The notes below the pieces were generated by a model, which saw only the letters and a program-made list of their open reading frames with translations, had not been told where the DNA came from and did not search any database. A program made the translations under genes and the position numbers. A stretch of DNA of 64,000 nt, from contig NZ_JAASAD010000017.1 of assembly GCF_012726175.1 (NCBI RefSeq), positions 1-64,000 on the forward strand, written 5' to 3'. How positions within the stretch are numbered: position 1 is the first letter of the stretch; the number at the start of each line of letters is the position of its first letter. This document shows positions 56,108 to 64,000 of the stretch, one piece after another. The stretch is from Micromonospora sp. HNM0581. GTDB taxonomy: Bacteria > Actinomycetota > Actinomycetes > Mycobacteriales > Micromonosporaceae.

Positions 56108-56895
56108 ACGACCCGGCACCAATTTCCGCCTTCTGGCCGACGCCGTCGGCGGAGCCGCTCGACGACGCCGCCCTCGCTGCCGGCTACGGCCGGACCGACC
56201 GACCGCACCTGCGCATGAACTTCGTGACGAGCATCGATGGTGCGGTCAGCGTCGACGGGTACTCGGCCGGGCTCTCCGGCGCGTCGGACAAGCGGGTGTT
56301 CAGCGTACTGAGGATGCTCTGCGACGCCCTGCTGGTCGCGGGCGGAACGCTGCGCCACGAGGGCTACCGGGCGGTCCGCCTCGACGGGCCACGCCGCGCC
56401 TGGCGTCGACACCACGGCCTGCCCGAGTTCCCCACTCTCGTCGTGGTCTCCGGATCCCTCGACCTCGACCCGAACCAGGCCGCCCTCGCCGACGCGCCGG
56501 TACGCCCGATCGTGCTCACCCACGCCGCCGCCACCGCCCCTGCCGGCCTCACCGACGTGGCCGACGTCGTCCGCTGCGGCGCGGAGCGGGTCGACCTCAC
56601 CGCCGCGCTGCGGACACTGCACGACCGTGGGCTGGACCAGGTGCTCTGCGAGGGCGGGCCGCAGCTGTTCGGCGCGCTGACCGCCGCCGACCTGGTGGAC
56701 GAGGTCTGCCTGACCGTCGCCCCCCTGCTCGCCGGTGCCGGTCCCGGCCGGATCGTCGCCGGTGACACCAGCGTCATCCGACACCTACCGTTGCGGCAGG
56801 TGCTCGTCGCCACCGACGGCGTGCTGATGCTCCGCTACGCCCGCGAACCCCGCCCCCTACCCCAGCCCGATGTGTCCGGCACCCCGACGCGGTGA
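56104..56895 (+). CDS. RibD-C / dihydrofolate-reductase-fold pyrimidine reductase family protein
   Basis: 263 aa. RibD C-terminal fold: RPHLRMNFVTSIDGAVSVDG, LRMLCDALLVAGGTLRHEGY, EGGPQLFGALTAADLVDEVC and a C-terminal LLAGAGPGRIVAG. Homologues use NADPH to reduce the ribosyl side chain of the riboflavin intermediate. No deaminase domain is attached, and other riboflavin genes are not close, so it could also be a drug- or pterin-related reductase. It is coupled to the Cys-rich mini-protein. Confidence 0.8.
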   Translation: MNDPAPISAFWPTPSAEPLDDAALAAGYGRTDRPHLRMNFVTSIDGAVSVDGYSAGLSGASDKRVFSVLRMLCDALLVAGGTLRHEGYRAVRLDGPRRAWRRHHGLPEFPTLVVVSGSLDLDPNQAALADAPVRPIVLTHAAATAPAGLTDVADVVRCGAERVDLTAALRTLHDRGLDQVLCEGGPQLFGALTAADLVDEVCLTVAPLLAGAGPGRIVAGDTSVIRHLPLRQVLVATDGVLMLRYAREPRPLPQPDVSGTPTR

Positions 56896-57035
56896 CGGTA
56901 CGGCACTGACGCCACACCTCGACCCGCCCGCCACGACGTGGTCTGTGCCGCGTCGCGTGGCGACCTGTCGTACATCTCGGGCAGGATGCAGGGCGTGTGT
57001 GCCGACCTCGCCCCCCGACCCCGAGGAGTTGCCCG

Positions 57036-58787
57036 ATGATCGACGAGGGGTTCGACGGCCCGGGCGAGGGGGTGGGCCGGGTGCTGGGCACCGCCGACGC
57101 CACTCCCCTGCAGTTCTGGACGGCGGTCGCCCCGGGCAGCTACCTCCAGCTCGACGATGTCGTGGTGACCCGGCGTGAGCTGCCCGAGCGGGAGCCGGTC
57201 ACCATTGCCGGGGTGGTCACCCAGGTCCGGGCGCGGCACGAGGGCGCCCAGTTCGACTCCGACGTCTTCGCCATCGCCGACGGCACCCTGCCGGCGCAGG
57301 TACAGGAGGCCGCCGAGATCACCACCACCCGGGTCGATCCCGAGTTGTACGTTCCGCCGCAGCCGGGTGCGGTGGTGCACCGGGCCGAGGGCGACGCCCG
57401 CGCCCGGGCGCTGCACTTCGACCGGATGGAACGGCGGATCCCGATGGGCACCGGCCGCGACGGCGTCCCGGTCTACCTCAACGCCGACTTCCTCGACGGC
57501 ACCCGGGGCGCCCACGTGTCGATCTCCGGCATTTCCGGTGTGGCCACCAAGACCAGCTTCGCCACCTTCCTGCTCTACTCGGTGTTCCGCTCCGGTCAGC
57601 TCGGCGGCGACGCGGTGAACGCCAAGGCGCTGATCTTCAACGTCAAGGGCGAGGATCTGCTCTTCCTCGACCACCCGAACGCTCGACTCGACGATCCGAC
57701 CCGGGCCGCGTACGCCCGGCTCGGGCTCGGCGCGGACGCCTTTCCCGACGTGCGGGTCTACGCGCCGCCCCGGGTCGGTGACTCCGCCGGCACGCCGGAC
57801 GTGAGCAGTCGACTCACCGGGGTGGACAGCTTCTACTGGACGCTCACCGAGTTCTGCGCCGACCGGCTCCTGCCGTACGTCTTCGCCGATGCCGACGACG
57901 AACGTCAGCAGTACACGATGGTGGTCCACTCGGTCGCCGCCCACCTGGCCCGTTACGCCCAGCCCGCCGACGGCGGGGTCAGCATCGACGGGGTCCGGCT
58001 GGGCAGCTACGGCGACCTGGTCGACCACGTCGTCGAGCAGCTCAGCGACGACGAGACACGCGGCGCCTGGGCGGGCAGCGCGGTCGGCCTGGGCACGGTG
58101 AACGCGTTCGCCCGTCGACTCATCGGCAGCAAGAAGGACCTGTCCCGACTCATCCGCGGCGACCTGGCCACCCGCCGACCGCACTCGATCAACACCGCCG
58201 AGTCCGCTCAGGTCACCGTGGTCGACCTGCACAACCTGCCCGACCGGGCGCAACGCTTCGTCGTCGGTGTGACGCTCAAGAGCGAGTTCGAGCGCAAGGA
58301 GAAGGCCGGCACCGCCAAACCGCTGCTGTTCGTGGTGCTCGACGAACTGAACAAGTACGCCCCCCGGGAGGGATCCTCCCCGATCAAGGAGGTGCTGCTC
58401 GACATCGCCGAGCGGGGCCGTTCGCTCGGGGTGATCCTGATCGGTGCGCAGCAGACCGCCAGTGAGGTGGAACGACGCATCGTCACCAACTCGGCCGTCC
58501 GGGTGGTGGGCCGGCTGGATCCGGCTGAGGCGTCCCGGCCGGAGTACGGTTTCCTCCCTGCGGCGCAGCGGCAACGCGCGCTGCTGGCCAAGCCGGGCAC
58601 GATGTTCGTCAACCAGCCGGACATCCCGGTGCCGCTCTGTCTGGAGTTCCCCTTCCCCGCCTGGGCGACGCGGGTGTCCGAGGCGGGGGCGGCACCGTCG
58701 CAAACCCTACGGTCGATCACCCAGTCCGCCGATCCGTTCGCGGTGGTCGGTTCCGGCGGCGGCACCGACGACGACATCCCGTTCTAG
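57036..58787 (+). CDS. herA: HerA-like ATPase/translocase
   Basis: 583 aa, ATG with GAGGAG upstream. The N-terminal barrel (about 1-130) begins FWTAVAPGSYLQLDDVVVTR and VTIAGVVTQVRARHEGAQFD, as in HAS-barrel HerA. P-loop region: SISGISGVATKTSFATFLLY, in which the Gly before Lys is Thr, an atypical Walker A. Walker B: LLFVVLDELNKYAP. Sensor region: LGVILIGAQQTASEVERRIV (Arg finger-like). HerA hexamers pump DNA and stimulate NurA and Mre11-Rad50. It heads a four-gene co-directional set, with sbcD 75 bp downstream. Confidence 0.82.
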   Translation: MIDEGFDGPGEGVGRVLGTADATPLQFWTAVAPGSYLQLDDVVVTRRELPEREPVTIAGVVTQVRARHEGAQFDSDVFAIADGTLPAQVQEAAEITTTRVDPELYVPPQPGAVVHRAEGDARARALHFDRMERRIPMGTGRDGVPVYLNADFLDGTRGAHVSISGISGVATKTSFATFLLYSVFRSGQLGGDAVNAKALIFNVKGEDLLFLDHPNARLDDPTRAAYARLGLGADAFPDVRVYAPPRVGDSAGTPDVSSRLTGVDSFYWTLTEFCADRLLPYVFADADDERQQYTMVVHSVAAHLARYAQPADGGVSIDGVRLGSYGDLVDHVVEQLSDDETRGAWAGSAVGLGTVNAFARRLIGSKKDLSRLIRGDLATRRPHSINTAESAQVTVVDLHNLPDRAQRFVVGVTLKSEFERKEKAGTAKPLLFVVLDELNKYAPREGSSPIKEVLLDIAERGRSLGVILIGAQQTASEVERRIVTNSAVRVVGRLDPAEASRPEYGFLPAAQRQRALLAKPGTMFVNQPDIPVPLCLEFPFPAWATRVSEAGAAPSQTLRSITQSADPFAVVGSGGGTDDDIPF

Positions 58788-58862
58788 ACCTCGGCCGGTT
58801 CCGATGAGAGTGCGGAGTGCAGCGCAGCGGAGCCACGCGGTCACACACGAAAGGTGGGCACA

Positions 58863-60011
58863 GTGAAGATCCTGCACACCTCCGACTGGCACGTGGGCAA
58901 GGTCCTCAAGGGGCAGTCGCGGGCCGAGGAACACAAACAGGTGCTGGCCGGGGTCATCGAGATCGCCCAACTGGAACGACCCGACCTTGTCGTCATCGCC
59001 GGTGACCTCTACGACACGGCAGCGCCGACACCGGAGGCGACCCGACTGGTGACCCGGGCGTTGACCGCGCTGCGCCGCACCGGCGCGGACGTGGTGGCGA
59101 TCGGCGGCAACCACGACAACGGTCCCGCACTGGACGCGTTGCGCCCGTGGGCCGAGGCAGCCGGCATCACCCTGCGCGGCGGGGTACGGGAAGATCCCGC
59201 CGAACACGTCATCGACGGCACCACCGCCACCGGGGAACGCTGGCGGCTGGCCGCGTTGCCGTTCCTGTCCCAGCGGTACGCGATTCGCGCCGTGGAGATG
59301 TACGAGCTGACCGCAGCCGAGACCACCCAGACGTACGCCGACCATCTGGGCCGCATCCTGGCCCGGCTGACCGAGGGTTTCGACGAGCCGGACCGGGTGC
59401 ACCTGGTCACCGCCCACCTCACCGTGGTCGGCGCGGCCACCGGCGGCGGTGAGCGGGACGCGCACACCATCATGGGGTACGCGGTGCCCGCCTCCGTCTT
59501 TCCCGGCACCGCGCACTACGTGGCGCTCGGGCACCTGCACCGCGCCCAGCGGGTGGCGGGGCCGTGCCCGATCCGCTACAGCGGTGCCCCGCTCGCGGTC
59601 GACTTCGGTGAGCAGGAGAACGTCCCGGCGGTGACCCTGGTGGAAGTCACCGCGACGACGGCGGCGCGGATCCGCGAGGAGCCGGTGACCGCGGCGACCT
59701 CGCTACGCACCGTGCGTGGCACCCTCGCGCAGCTCGCCGCGATCACCCCGCCCGAGGGCTGGCTGCGGGTGTATGTGCGGGAACAGCCCCGTGCCGGCCT
59801 GCGGGAGGAGGTCCAGCAGTTGCTACCCGGGGCACTGGAGATCCGGATCGACCCGGAGCTGGTGCCGGCACCCGGCACCGGCACCCGGGTGGCCCAAAGG
59901 TCCGGTCGTTCGCCCGGCCAGTTGTTCGCCGACTACCTGGACAGCCGGGGCCACGCCGACGAGGGTGTTCGTGAACTCTTCGACGAATTGATCGAGGAGG
60001 TCGATCACTGA
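58863..60011 (+). CDS. sbcD: SbcD/Mre11-family nuclease
   Basis: 382 aa from GTG 58863 (AAAGG upstream). Metallophosphatase motifs in order: MKILHTSDWHVGK (Asp8, His10), VVIAGDLYD, AIGGNHDN, then HLVTAHL and YVALGHLHRAQ. The C-terminal cap follows (LAQLAAITPPEGWLRVY...). This is the nuclease half of SbcCD: Mn-dependent 3'-5' exonuclease and hairpin endonuclease. Its stop overlaps the sbcC start (TGATG), so both subunits are made together. Confidence 0.92.
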   Translation: MKILHTSDWHVGKVLKGQSRAEEHKQVLAGVIEIAQLERPDLVVIAGDLYDTAAPTPEATRLVTRALTALRRTGADVVAIGGNHDNGPALDALRPWAEAAGITLRGGVREDPAEHVIDGTTATGERWRLAALPFLSQRYAIRAVEMYELTAAETTQTYADHLGRILARLTEGFDEPDRVHLVTAHLTVVGAATGGGERDAHTIMGYAVPASVFPGTAHYVALGHLHRAQRVAGPCPIRYSGAPLAVDFGEQENVPAVTLVEVTATTAARIREEPVTAATSLRTVRGTLAQLAAITPPEGWLRVYVREQPRAGLREEVQQLLPGALEIRIDPELVPAPGTGTRVAQRSGRSPGQLFADYLDSRGHADEGVRELFDELIEEVDH

Positions 60012-62485
60012 TGCGGCCGATGCGGCTGGACCTCGCCGGGTTCACGGTCTTCCGGGACGCCACCACCATCGACTTCACCGATGCCGACTTCTTCGCCCTG
60101 GTCGGGCCGACCGGTTCGGGCAAGTCGACGGTGCTCGACGCGATCTGCTTCGCGCTGTACGGCACGGTGCCACGCTGGGGCGGCACCCGAGGGCTGGGTA
60201 ACGCACTCGCACCGTCGACCACGGAGGCGCGGGTACGGCTGGTGTTCGAGTCCGGCGGTGCCCGCTACGTCGCCACCAGGGTGGTGCGTCGCGACAGCCG
60301 GGGCAACGTCAAGACCGCCGGGGCTGGCCTGCAGCTGATGCCGGAGGGGTTCGACGTCACCAAACTCGACACTGGACTCAGTCCGGAGGACCTCGGCGAG
60401 GTGGTCGCTGGCACGCCTGCCGAAATGGACGCGGCCGTGCTGGCGGCGGTCGGGTTGCCGTACGAGCAGTTCACCAGCTGCGTGGTGCTGCCGCAGGGCC
60501 AGTTCGCCGACTTTCTGCACGCCCGTCCGGCCACCCGGCAGCAGATTCTGGTCAACCTGCTCGGTCTCGGCGTGTACGAGCAGGTCCAGCAGCGGGCTAC
60601 CGCCCGGGCCGGGCAGGCGGAGGCGAAGCTGGAGACGGTCGATCAGCTGCTCGCCGGGCTGACCGACGTCGACGACGACGCGCTGGAGCGGGCCGCCGCT
60701 CAGGCCGACCGGATGCGGCAGCTGGCCGGGTCGGTGGCTACCGCCATACCACGGCTGGAGGCGGCACGCGCGACGGTGCGGGACGCCAACGCGGCACTGG
60801 CCACCCTCGACGCCGAACTGACCATGCTGGAGGAGGTACGGGCACCGGACGGGGTGGCCGAGGTGGCGCGGGCGGTCACTGCGGCACGGGCCGAGTCCGA
60901 CATGGCGGCCACCGCGGTGGCGCTGGCCGAGGAGCGGGAGGAGAAGTTGCGCGGCGAGTTGACCGCCGCCGGCGACGAGAGTGCCCTGCGGATGCTGCTG
61001 GGGGCCTACGCCGACCGGGAGCAGCTGTCCGCCCAGGTGGATCAGGTTCGGGCCGGGATGGCGACGGCCGACGTGGAGCACGACGCCGCGGTCTTGGCAC
61101 TCACCGGGGCGCAGGCGGCTGCCGAACGCGCCGAGGCGGAGCTGGCGGCGGCGTTCCAGGCACACGAGGAGGCGAAGACCGCCGATCAGGCGTCGGCGTT
61201 GCGGGCTCACCTCAACGACGGGGACGCCTGCCCGGTGTGCGAGCAACCGGTGGCCCGGGTGCCGACGGTACCGGCCGGCTCGGCGGTGGCGAGGGCGGTG
61301 GCGGCCGGCAAGGCGGCCCGGGTGGCGAGTGAGTCGGCCAGGAAGGCCGTCGCCGAGCGGGACGCCACCGCTCGCGACCTGGAACGGGTGTTGCTGCGCG
61401 CCCGTACCGAACATGACGGGCTGCGGGCCCGGCTCGCGGAGCTGGACGAACGGCTCACCGGTGCGGCCACCGCAGCGACGCTACGGACCCGGCTGGCGGA
61501 GCTGGCCCGGCTGCGGCGGGGGCTCGACGAGGCGACCTCCGCGGTACGCGCCGGCCGGGAGGCCGCCCGGCAGGCCCGGGCAGCGGTGGAAGTGGCCCAG
61601 GAGCGGCTACGGGCGGCGTGGCGACGCTTCGACGGCGCCCGCGACGCGGTGGCCCGTTTCGCGCCGCCGACCGCCGACCGTGACGATGTCGCCGCCGCGT
61701 GGACCACGTTGGCTGATTGGGCACGGGAACAGGCGCGGGAGCGCCGGTCGCAGCGGGACGGGCTGGCCGCAGCGGTGGTCGAGGCCGAAACGGCGGCCGG
61801 CGCGGCGACCGACCTCATCGCCGGCATCTTCGCCGACGTCGGGCTACCTACCCCTGATGATCCGGTCCGGGCCGCCACCGTCGCCGTGGAGCGGGCCGAG
61901 GCCGAGCTGCGCCGGCTCACCGAGCGGCGGGAGCAGGCCGTGGCGCTGCGCGAGCAGCGGGCCGGACACGAACGCGAGGCGCAGGTGGCCCGGGCGTTGG
62001 CGGGGCACCTGCGAGCCAACAACTTCGAACGCTGGCTGCTGGCCGAGGCGCTGGATCTGCTCGTCGACGGCGCGTCGGGAATTCTGCGGGAACTTTCCGG
62101 CGGCCAGTACGACCTGGTCCACGACAAGGGTGAGTTCTTCGTTGTCGACCATCACGACGCCGGGCTTCGTCGCGGAGTGCGGACGCTGTCCGGCGGTGAG
62201 ACGTTCCAGGCGTCGCTGGCATTGGCGCTGGCGTTGTCCGAACAGTTGGCCGGGATGTCCACCACCGCCGCCAGCCTGGAGTCGATCGTGTTGGACGAGG
62301 GTTTCGGCACCCTCGACGCGGCCACCCTCGACACGGTGGCCGCGACTCTGGAGAACCTCGCCGCCCGGGGTGACCGGATGGTCGGCGTCGTCACCCACGT
62401 GCCGGCGCTTGCCGAGCGCATCCCGGTCCGCTTCGAGGTGCACAAGGACGCCCGCTCGGCCCGGGTGGAACGGACCGGCCGGTGA
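60011..62485 (+). CDS. sbcC: SbcC/Rad50-family SMC-like ATPase
   Basis: 824 aa. Walker A ALVGPTGSGKSTVLDAICFA, Q-loop VVLPQGQFADFLHA, long coiled coils with the zinc hook CPVC (DACPVCEQPVARVP, about residue 410), ABC signature RTLSGGETFQASLALALALS and Walker B SIVLDEGFGTLDAATLD. It dimerises through the hook and ATP heads, regulating SbcD nuclease at DNA ends. It is slightly shorter than E. coli SbcC because the coiled coils are short. Confidence 0.92.
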   Translation: MRPMRLDLAGFTVFRDATTIDFTDADFFALVGPTGSGKSTVLDAICFALYGTVPRWGGTRGLGNALAPSTTEARVRLVFESGGARYVATRVVRRDSRGNVKTAGAGLQLMPEGFDVTKLDTGLSPEDLGEVVAGTPAEMDAAVLAAVGLPYEQFTSCVVLPQGQFADFLHARPATRQQILVNLLGLGVYEQVQQRATARAGQAEAKLETVDQLLAGLTDVDDDALERAAAQADRMRQLAGSVATAIPRLEAARATVRDANAALATLDAELTMLEEVRAPDGVAEVARAVTAARAESDMAATAVALAEEREEKLRGELTAAGDESALRMLLGAYADREQLSAQVDQVRAGMATADVEHDAAVLALTGAQAAAERAEAELAAAFQAHEEAKTADQASALRAHLNDGDACPVCEQPVARVPTVPAGSAVARAVAAGKAARVASESARKAVAERDATARDLERVLLRARTEHDGLRARLAELDERLTGAATAATLRTRLAELARLRRGLDEATSAVRAGREAARQARAAVEVAQERLRAAWRRFDGARDAVARFAPPTADRDDVAAAWTTLADWAREQARERRSQRDGLAAAVVEAETAAGAATDLIAGIFADVGLPTPDDPVRAATVAVERAEAELRRLTERREQAVALREQRAGHEREAQVARALAGHLRANNFERWLLAEALDLLVDGASGILRELSGGQYDLVHDKGEFFVVDHHDAGLRRGVRTLSGGETFQASLALALALSEQLAGMSTTAASLESIVLDEGFGTLDAATLDTVAATLENLAARGDRMVGVVTHVPALAERIPVRFEVHKDARSARVERTGR

Positions 62486-62492
62486 TGTGGGC

Positions 62493-63461
62493 GTGAACCG
62501 CTTCCACGTCGACGCCTGGGATCCGGGCTACGGCGCGTCGTTCGAGGCGTCGCCGGTTGGTCCGGCCGCGCCGAGCAGCGCCCAGGTCGAGGCGGAACAC
62601 GAGCTGCCGGCGGTGGACTGGCGGGCGATCGGGCCCCGCCCGGGGGTCCGGGCACCCGACGTGGTGCTGCTTGTCGACGGGGTACGCCGGATCGACGCCA
62701 GCATCTGGACGGCCGAGGAGGACGGCGGTTCGTTTCCCGGCCTGGCCGCCTCGTACGCGGCCGGGGTGGTGCGGTGCGACCTGGATCGAGGCGCGGCACA
62801 GGTGGCCGGCGCCACCGTGGGGCGGGGTCTGTTCACCGCCAGCCCGTCGGCCACCGACGTGGTGGCCGGCAACGTCCGATATCCGGTGCACCGCGTGAGT
62901 GGCAGCGGTGAGCTGGCCAAGCTGCCGGCAGCGGTCCAGGGGCCGTTGACCGCCCTCGAGGTGCAGGTCTCGGCCGCCGCTCGCACCGACGACGACCTAC
63001 TGGTGGTGGACGGGCCGTTGCGTAACCGCAGGCAGCTGCCCCGCACCCTCGGCTACATCAAGACCCAGCACAGCCAGTACCTCGACGCTCGGCTCACCGC
63101 TGTGGTCACCGGTCTCGTGCCGGGCCACCGCTCGCCGGTGTTCCGGCTCGGCACGGCCTGGGGTGGCTGGTCGTGGTATCTGCGGTTGCCGGTGGCCGCG
63201 GGGGCACCCTGGGCGGGAATCGTCCGGCTTGAGTGCTCTGCCGAGCTGGAGGTCGCCGAGGCGGTGCGGTTGGCCGACCTGTCGCTCGTCACCCTGCCCC
63301 GATTCGCCTCCAGCCCGTACAAGGATCCCCGGGCTCCGCAGAATCTGATCCCGATCGCCGGCCTGGAACGGTTGCTGCGTTCCAGGCTGGGCGACACGCG
63401 ACTGCTGCACCGCGCGTTGACGGTCGCCGCCCGCACCGCCGCCGACCGGACCGGTCGCTGA
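62493..63461 (+). CDS. nurA: NurA-family 5'-3' nuclease
   Basis: 322 aa from GTG 62493, 8 bp after the sbcC stop (GTG 62487 possible). NurA landmarks: an N-terminal strand with the first metal Asp (VVLLVDGVRRIDASIW), VVDGPLRNRRQLPRTLGYIK (invariant G-x-K region), and the C-terminal KDPRAPQNLIPIAGLERLLR followed by LGDTRLL. NurA is an RNase H-like nuclease that resects 5' strands with HerA. The family call rests on these motifs and on the gene order herA-sbcD-sbcC-nurA, the order known from archaea. I am less certain of the fold than of the neighbours. Confidence 0.75.
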   Translation: MNRFHVDAWDPGYGASFEASPVGPAAPSSAQVEAEHELPAVDWRAIGPRPGVRAPDVVLLVDGVRRIDASIWTAEEDGGSFPGLAASYAAGVVRCDLDRGAAQVAGATVGRGLFTASPSATDVVAGNVRYPVHRVSGSGELAKLPAAVQGPLTALEVQVSAAARTDDDLLVVDGPLRNRRQLPRTLGYIKTQHSQYLDARLTAVVTGLVPGHRSPVFRLGTAWGGWSWYLRLPVAAGAPWAGIVRLECSAELEVAEAVRLADLSLVTLPRFASSPYKDPRAPQNLIPIAGLERLLRSRLGDTRLLHRALTVAARTAADRTGR

Positions 63462-64000
63462 TGGGAAGACGGCGCGACACCGACCGGATCACCGGGCCGG
63501 TCGACACGGGACTCGCCGAGCTGGTGCCGGATCCGGACCGGTCCGGCTCGTGGACGCTGCTGCTCGACGGTGTACCACAGTCGCACGTGGACCTGACCGA
63601 TCCGACGTACCTGGAGTTCGAGTACGTCCGTCGGTTGGCCGCTGCGATCGACTCGGTGGCACCGGCGGGTGCCCCGCTACGGGTGCTGCACCTGGGCGGT
63701 GGTGCGCTGACCCTGCCCCGGTACGTCGGCGTCACCCGGCCGGGGTCGACACAGCGGGTGGTGGAGGTGGACGGCGCGCTCGTCGATCTGGTCAGGCGGG
63801 CGTTGCCGTGGCGGGCCGATCCTCGGCTGAAGGTCCGGGTCGGAGACGCGCGGGCGGTGCTGGCCTCGTGCCGGGCGGGCAGCTACGACGTGATCGTCGC
63901 CGACGTCTTCGCCGGTGCCCGGACACCGGCCCGGCTGACCTCGGTGGAGTACGCCGCCGAGGTGGCCCGGGTGTTGCACCCGGCGGGCTGGTACCTGGCC
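63461..64000 (+). CDS. Spermidine-synthase-like protein (truncated by window end)
   Basis: 180 residues visible, ATG overlapping the nurA stop (TGATG). The start GVPQSHVDLTDPTYLEFEYV, then LRVLHLGGGALTLPRYV (SAM/dcSAM-type motif), RVVEVDGALVDLVRRALP and YDVIVADVFAGARTPARLTS, are those of spermine/spermidine synthase-fold proteins. Many actinobacterial members with this N-terminal segment are not proven polyamine enzymes. It may be a fifth member of the DNA-end-processing operon or a read-through neighbour. Confidence 0.75.
   Translation, partial: MGRRRDTDRITGPVDTGLAELVPDPDRSGSWTLLLDGVPQSHVDLTDPTYLEFEYVRRLAAAIDSVAPAGAPLRVLHLGGGALTLPRYVGVTRPGSTQRVVEVDGALVDLVRRALPWRADPRLKVRVGDARAVLASCRAGSYDVIVADVFAGARTPARLTSVEYAAEVARVLHPAGWYLA

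Noticed and set aside
55699..56784. 361-aa minus-strand frame
   Set aside because: It lies antisense to the RibD-like reductase and through the operator region, with no family resemblance.
56835..58703. 622-aa minus-strand frame
   Set aside because: Antisense shadow of the HerA-like gene caused by high GC codon bias.
60981..62486. Plus-strand frame giving an 826-aa protein ending with NurA
   Set aside because: The first 500 residues are an out-of-frame reading of sbcC; only the part from 62493 is a real gene.

Overview
The window is high-GC actinobacterial DNA that looks like a filamentous, mycothiol- and F420-using actinomycete. Micromonosporaceae (Micromonospora or a close relative) fits best. 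The evidence is an SsgB sporulation regulator, a Spo0M-like protein, a TIGR03086/mycothiol-type protein, an F420-type LLM oxidoreductase, a class II HelD, CebR-type operators, many GTG starts and leaderless promoters, and a RepSA/tyrosine-integrase element in a tRNA gene. The assignment is inference; no 16S or marker search was possible.

Left region (1-10.3 kb): an integration graveyard at the 3' side of a minus-strand tRNA-Val(CAC) (10257-10328). The 3' half of this tRNA recurs at 778-817, and a 20-bp core recurs again at 3905-3924, so at least two and probably three elements have piled up. The outermost remnant has a broken ImmA/IrrE peptidase gene. Element A (778-3904) has a three-gene minus-strand cassette of small proteins, an XRE regulator with an HD hydrolase, and a small hypothetical gene. 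Element B (3905-10299) repeats the first 367 bp of element A almost exactly, has its own version of the three-gene cassette, a short GntR regulator, a membrane protein, a long leader, a frameshifted RepSA-type initiator, an excisionase and a tyrosine integrase. No FtsK-like transfer gene is visible.

Core chromosome (10.3-28 kb): TIGR02611 membrane protein, ssgB, an SDR, AraC and Rrf2 regulators, a DUF4236 protein, a TPR membrane protein, helD behind overlapping hairpins, Spo0M, an LLM oxidoreductase, an EEP-family enzyme, a double-PAP2 phosphatase, a YihY membrane protein, a three-copy 54-bp tandem repeat and a diacylglycerol-kinase-like protein.

Stress/dormancy island (28-38.4 kb): a universal stress protein, phosphoketolase, TPC-motif metal ATPase, two Acg-type nitroreductases, a DevS/DosT-like sensor kinase with the haem-ligand His, and a DevR/DosR-like regulator. 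Four palindromes matching the known DevR box lie in front of these genes. This reads as a self-contained, redox- or hypoxia-responsive regulon.

Middle (38.4-49.7 kb): five tRNA genes (Val, Gly, Val, Cys, Gly), a TetR gene with a palindromic operator, a mycothiol-type protein, a surface protein, then a biotin locus (methyltransferase, P450, bioD-bioF divergent from bioB-bsaP), and two ACT-domain genes, one an ACT-GNAT acetyltransferase.

Right region (49.7-64 kb): a cellobiose-type uptake operon (binding lipoprotein, two permeases, GH1 beta-glucosidase, LacI regulator) with two CebR boxes; a Cys-rich mini-protein coupled to a RibD-like reductase; and a tightly packed herA-sbcD-sbcC-nurA DNA-end-processing operon that resembles the archaeal HerA-Mre11-Rad50-NurA set, followed by a truncated spermidine-synthase-like gene.
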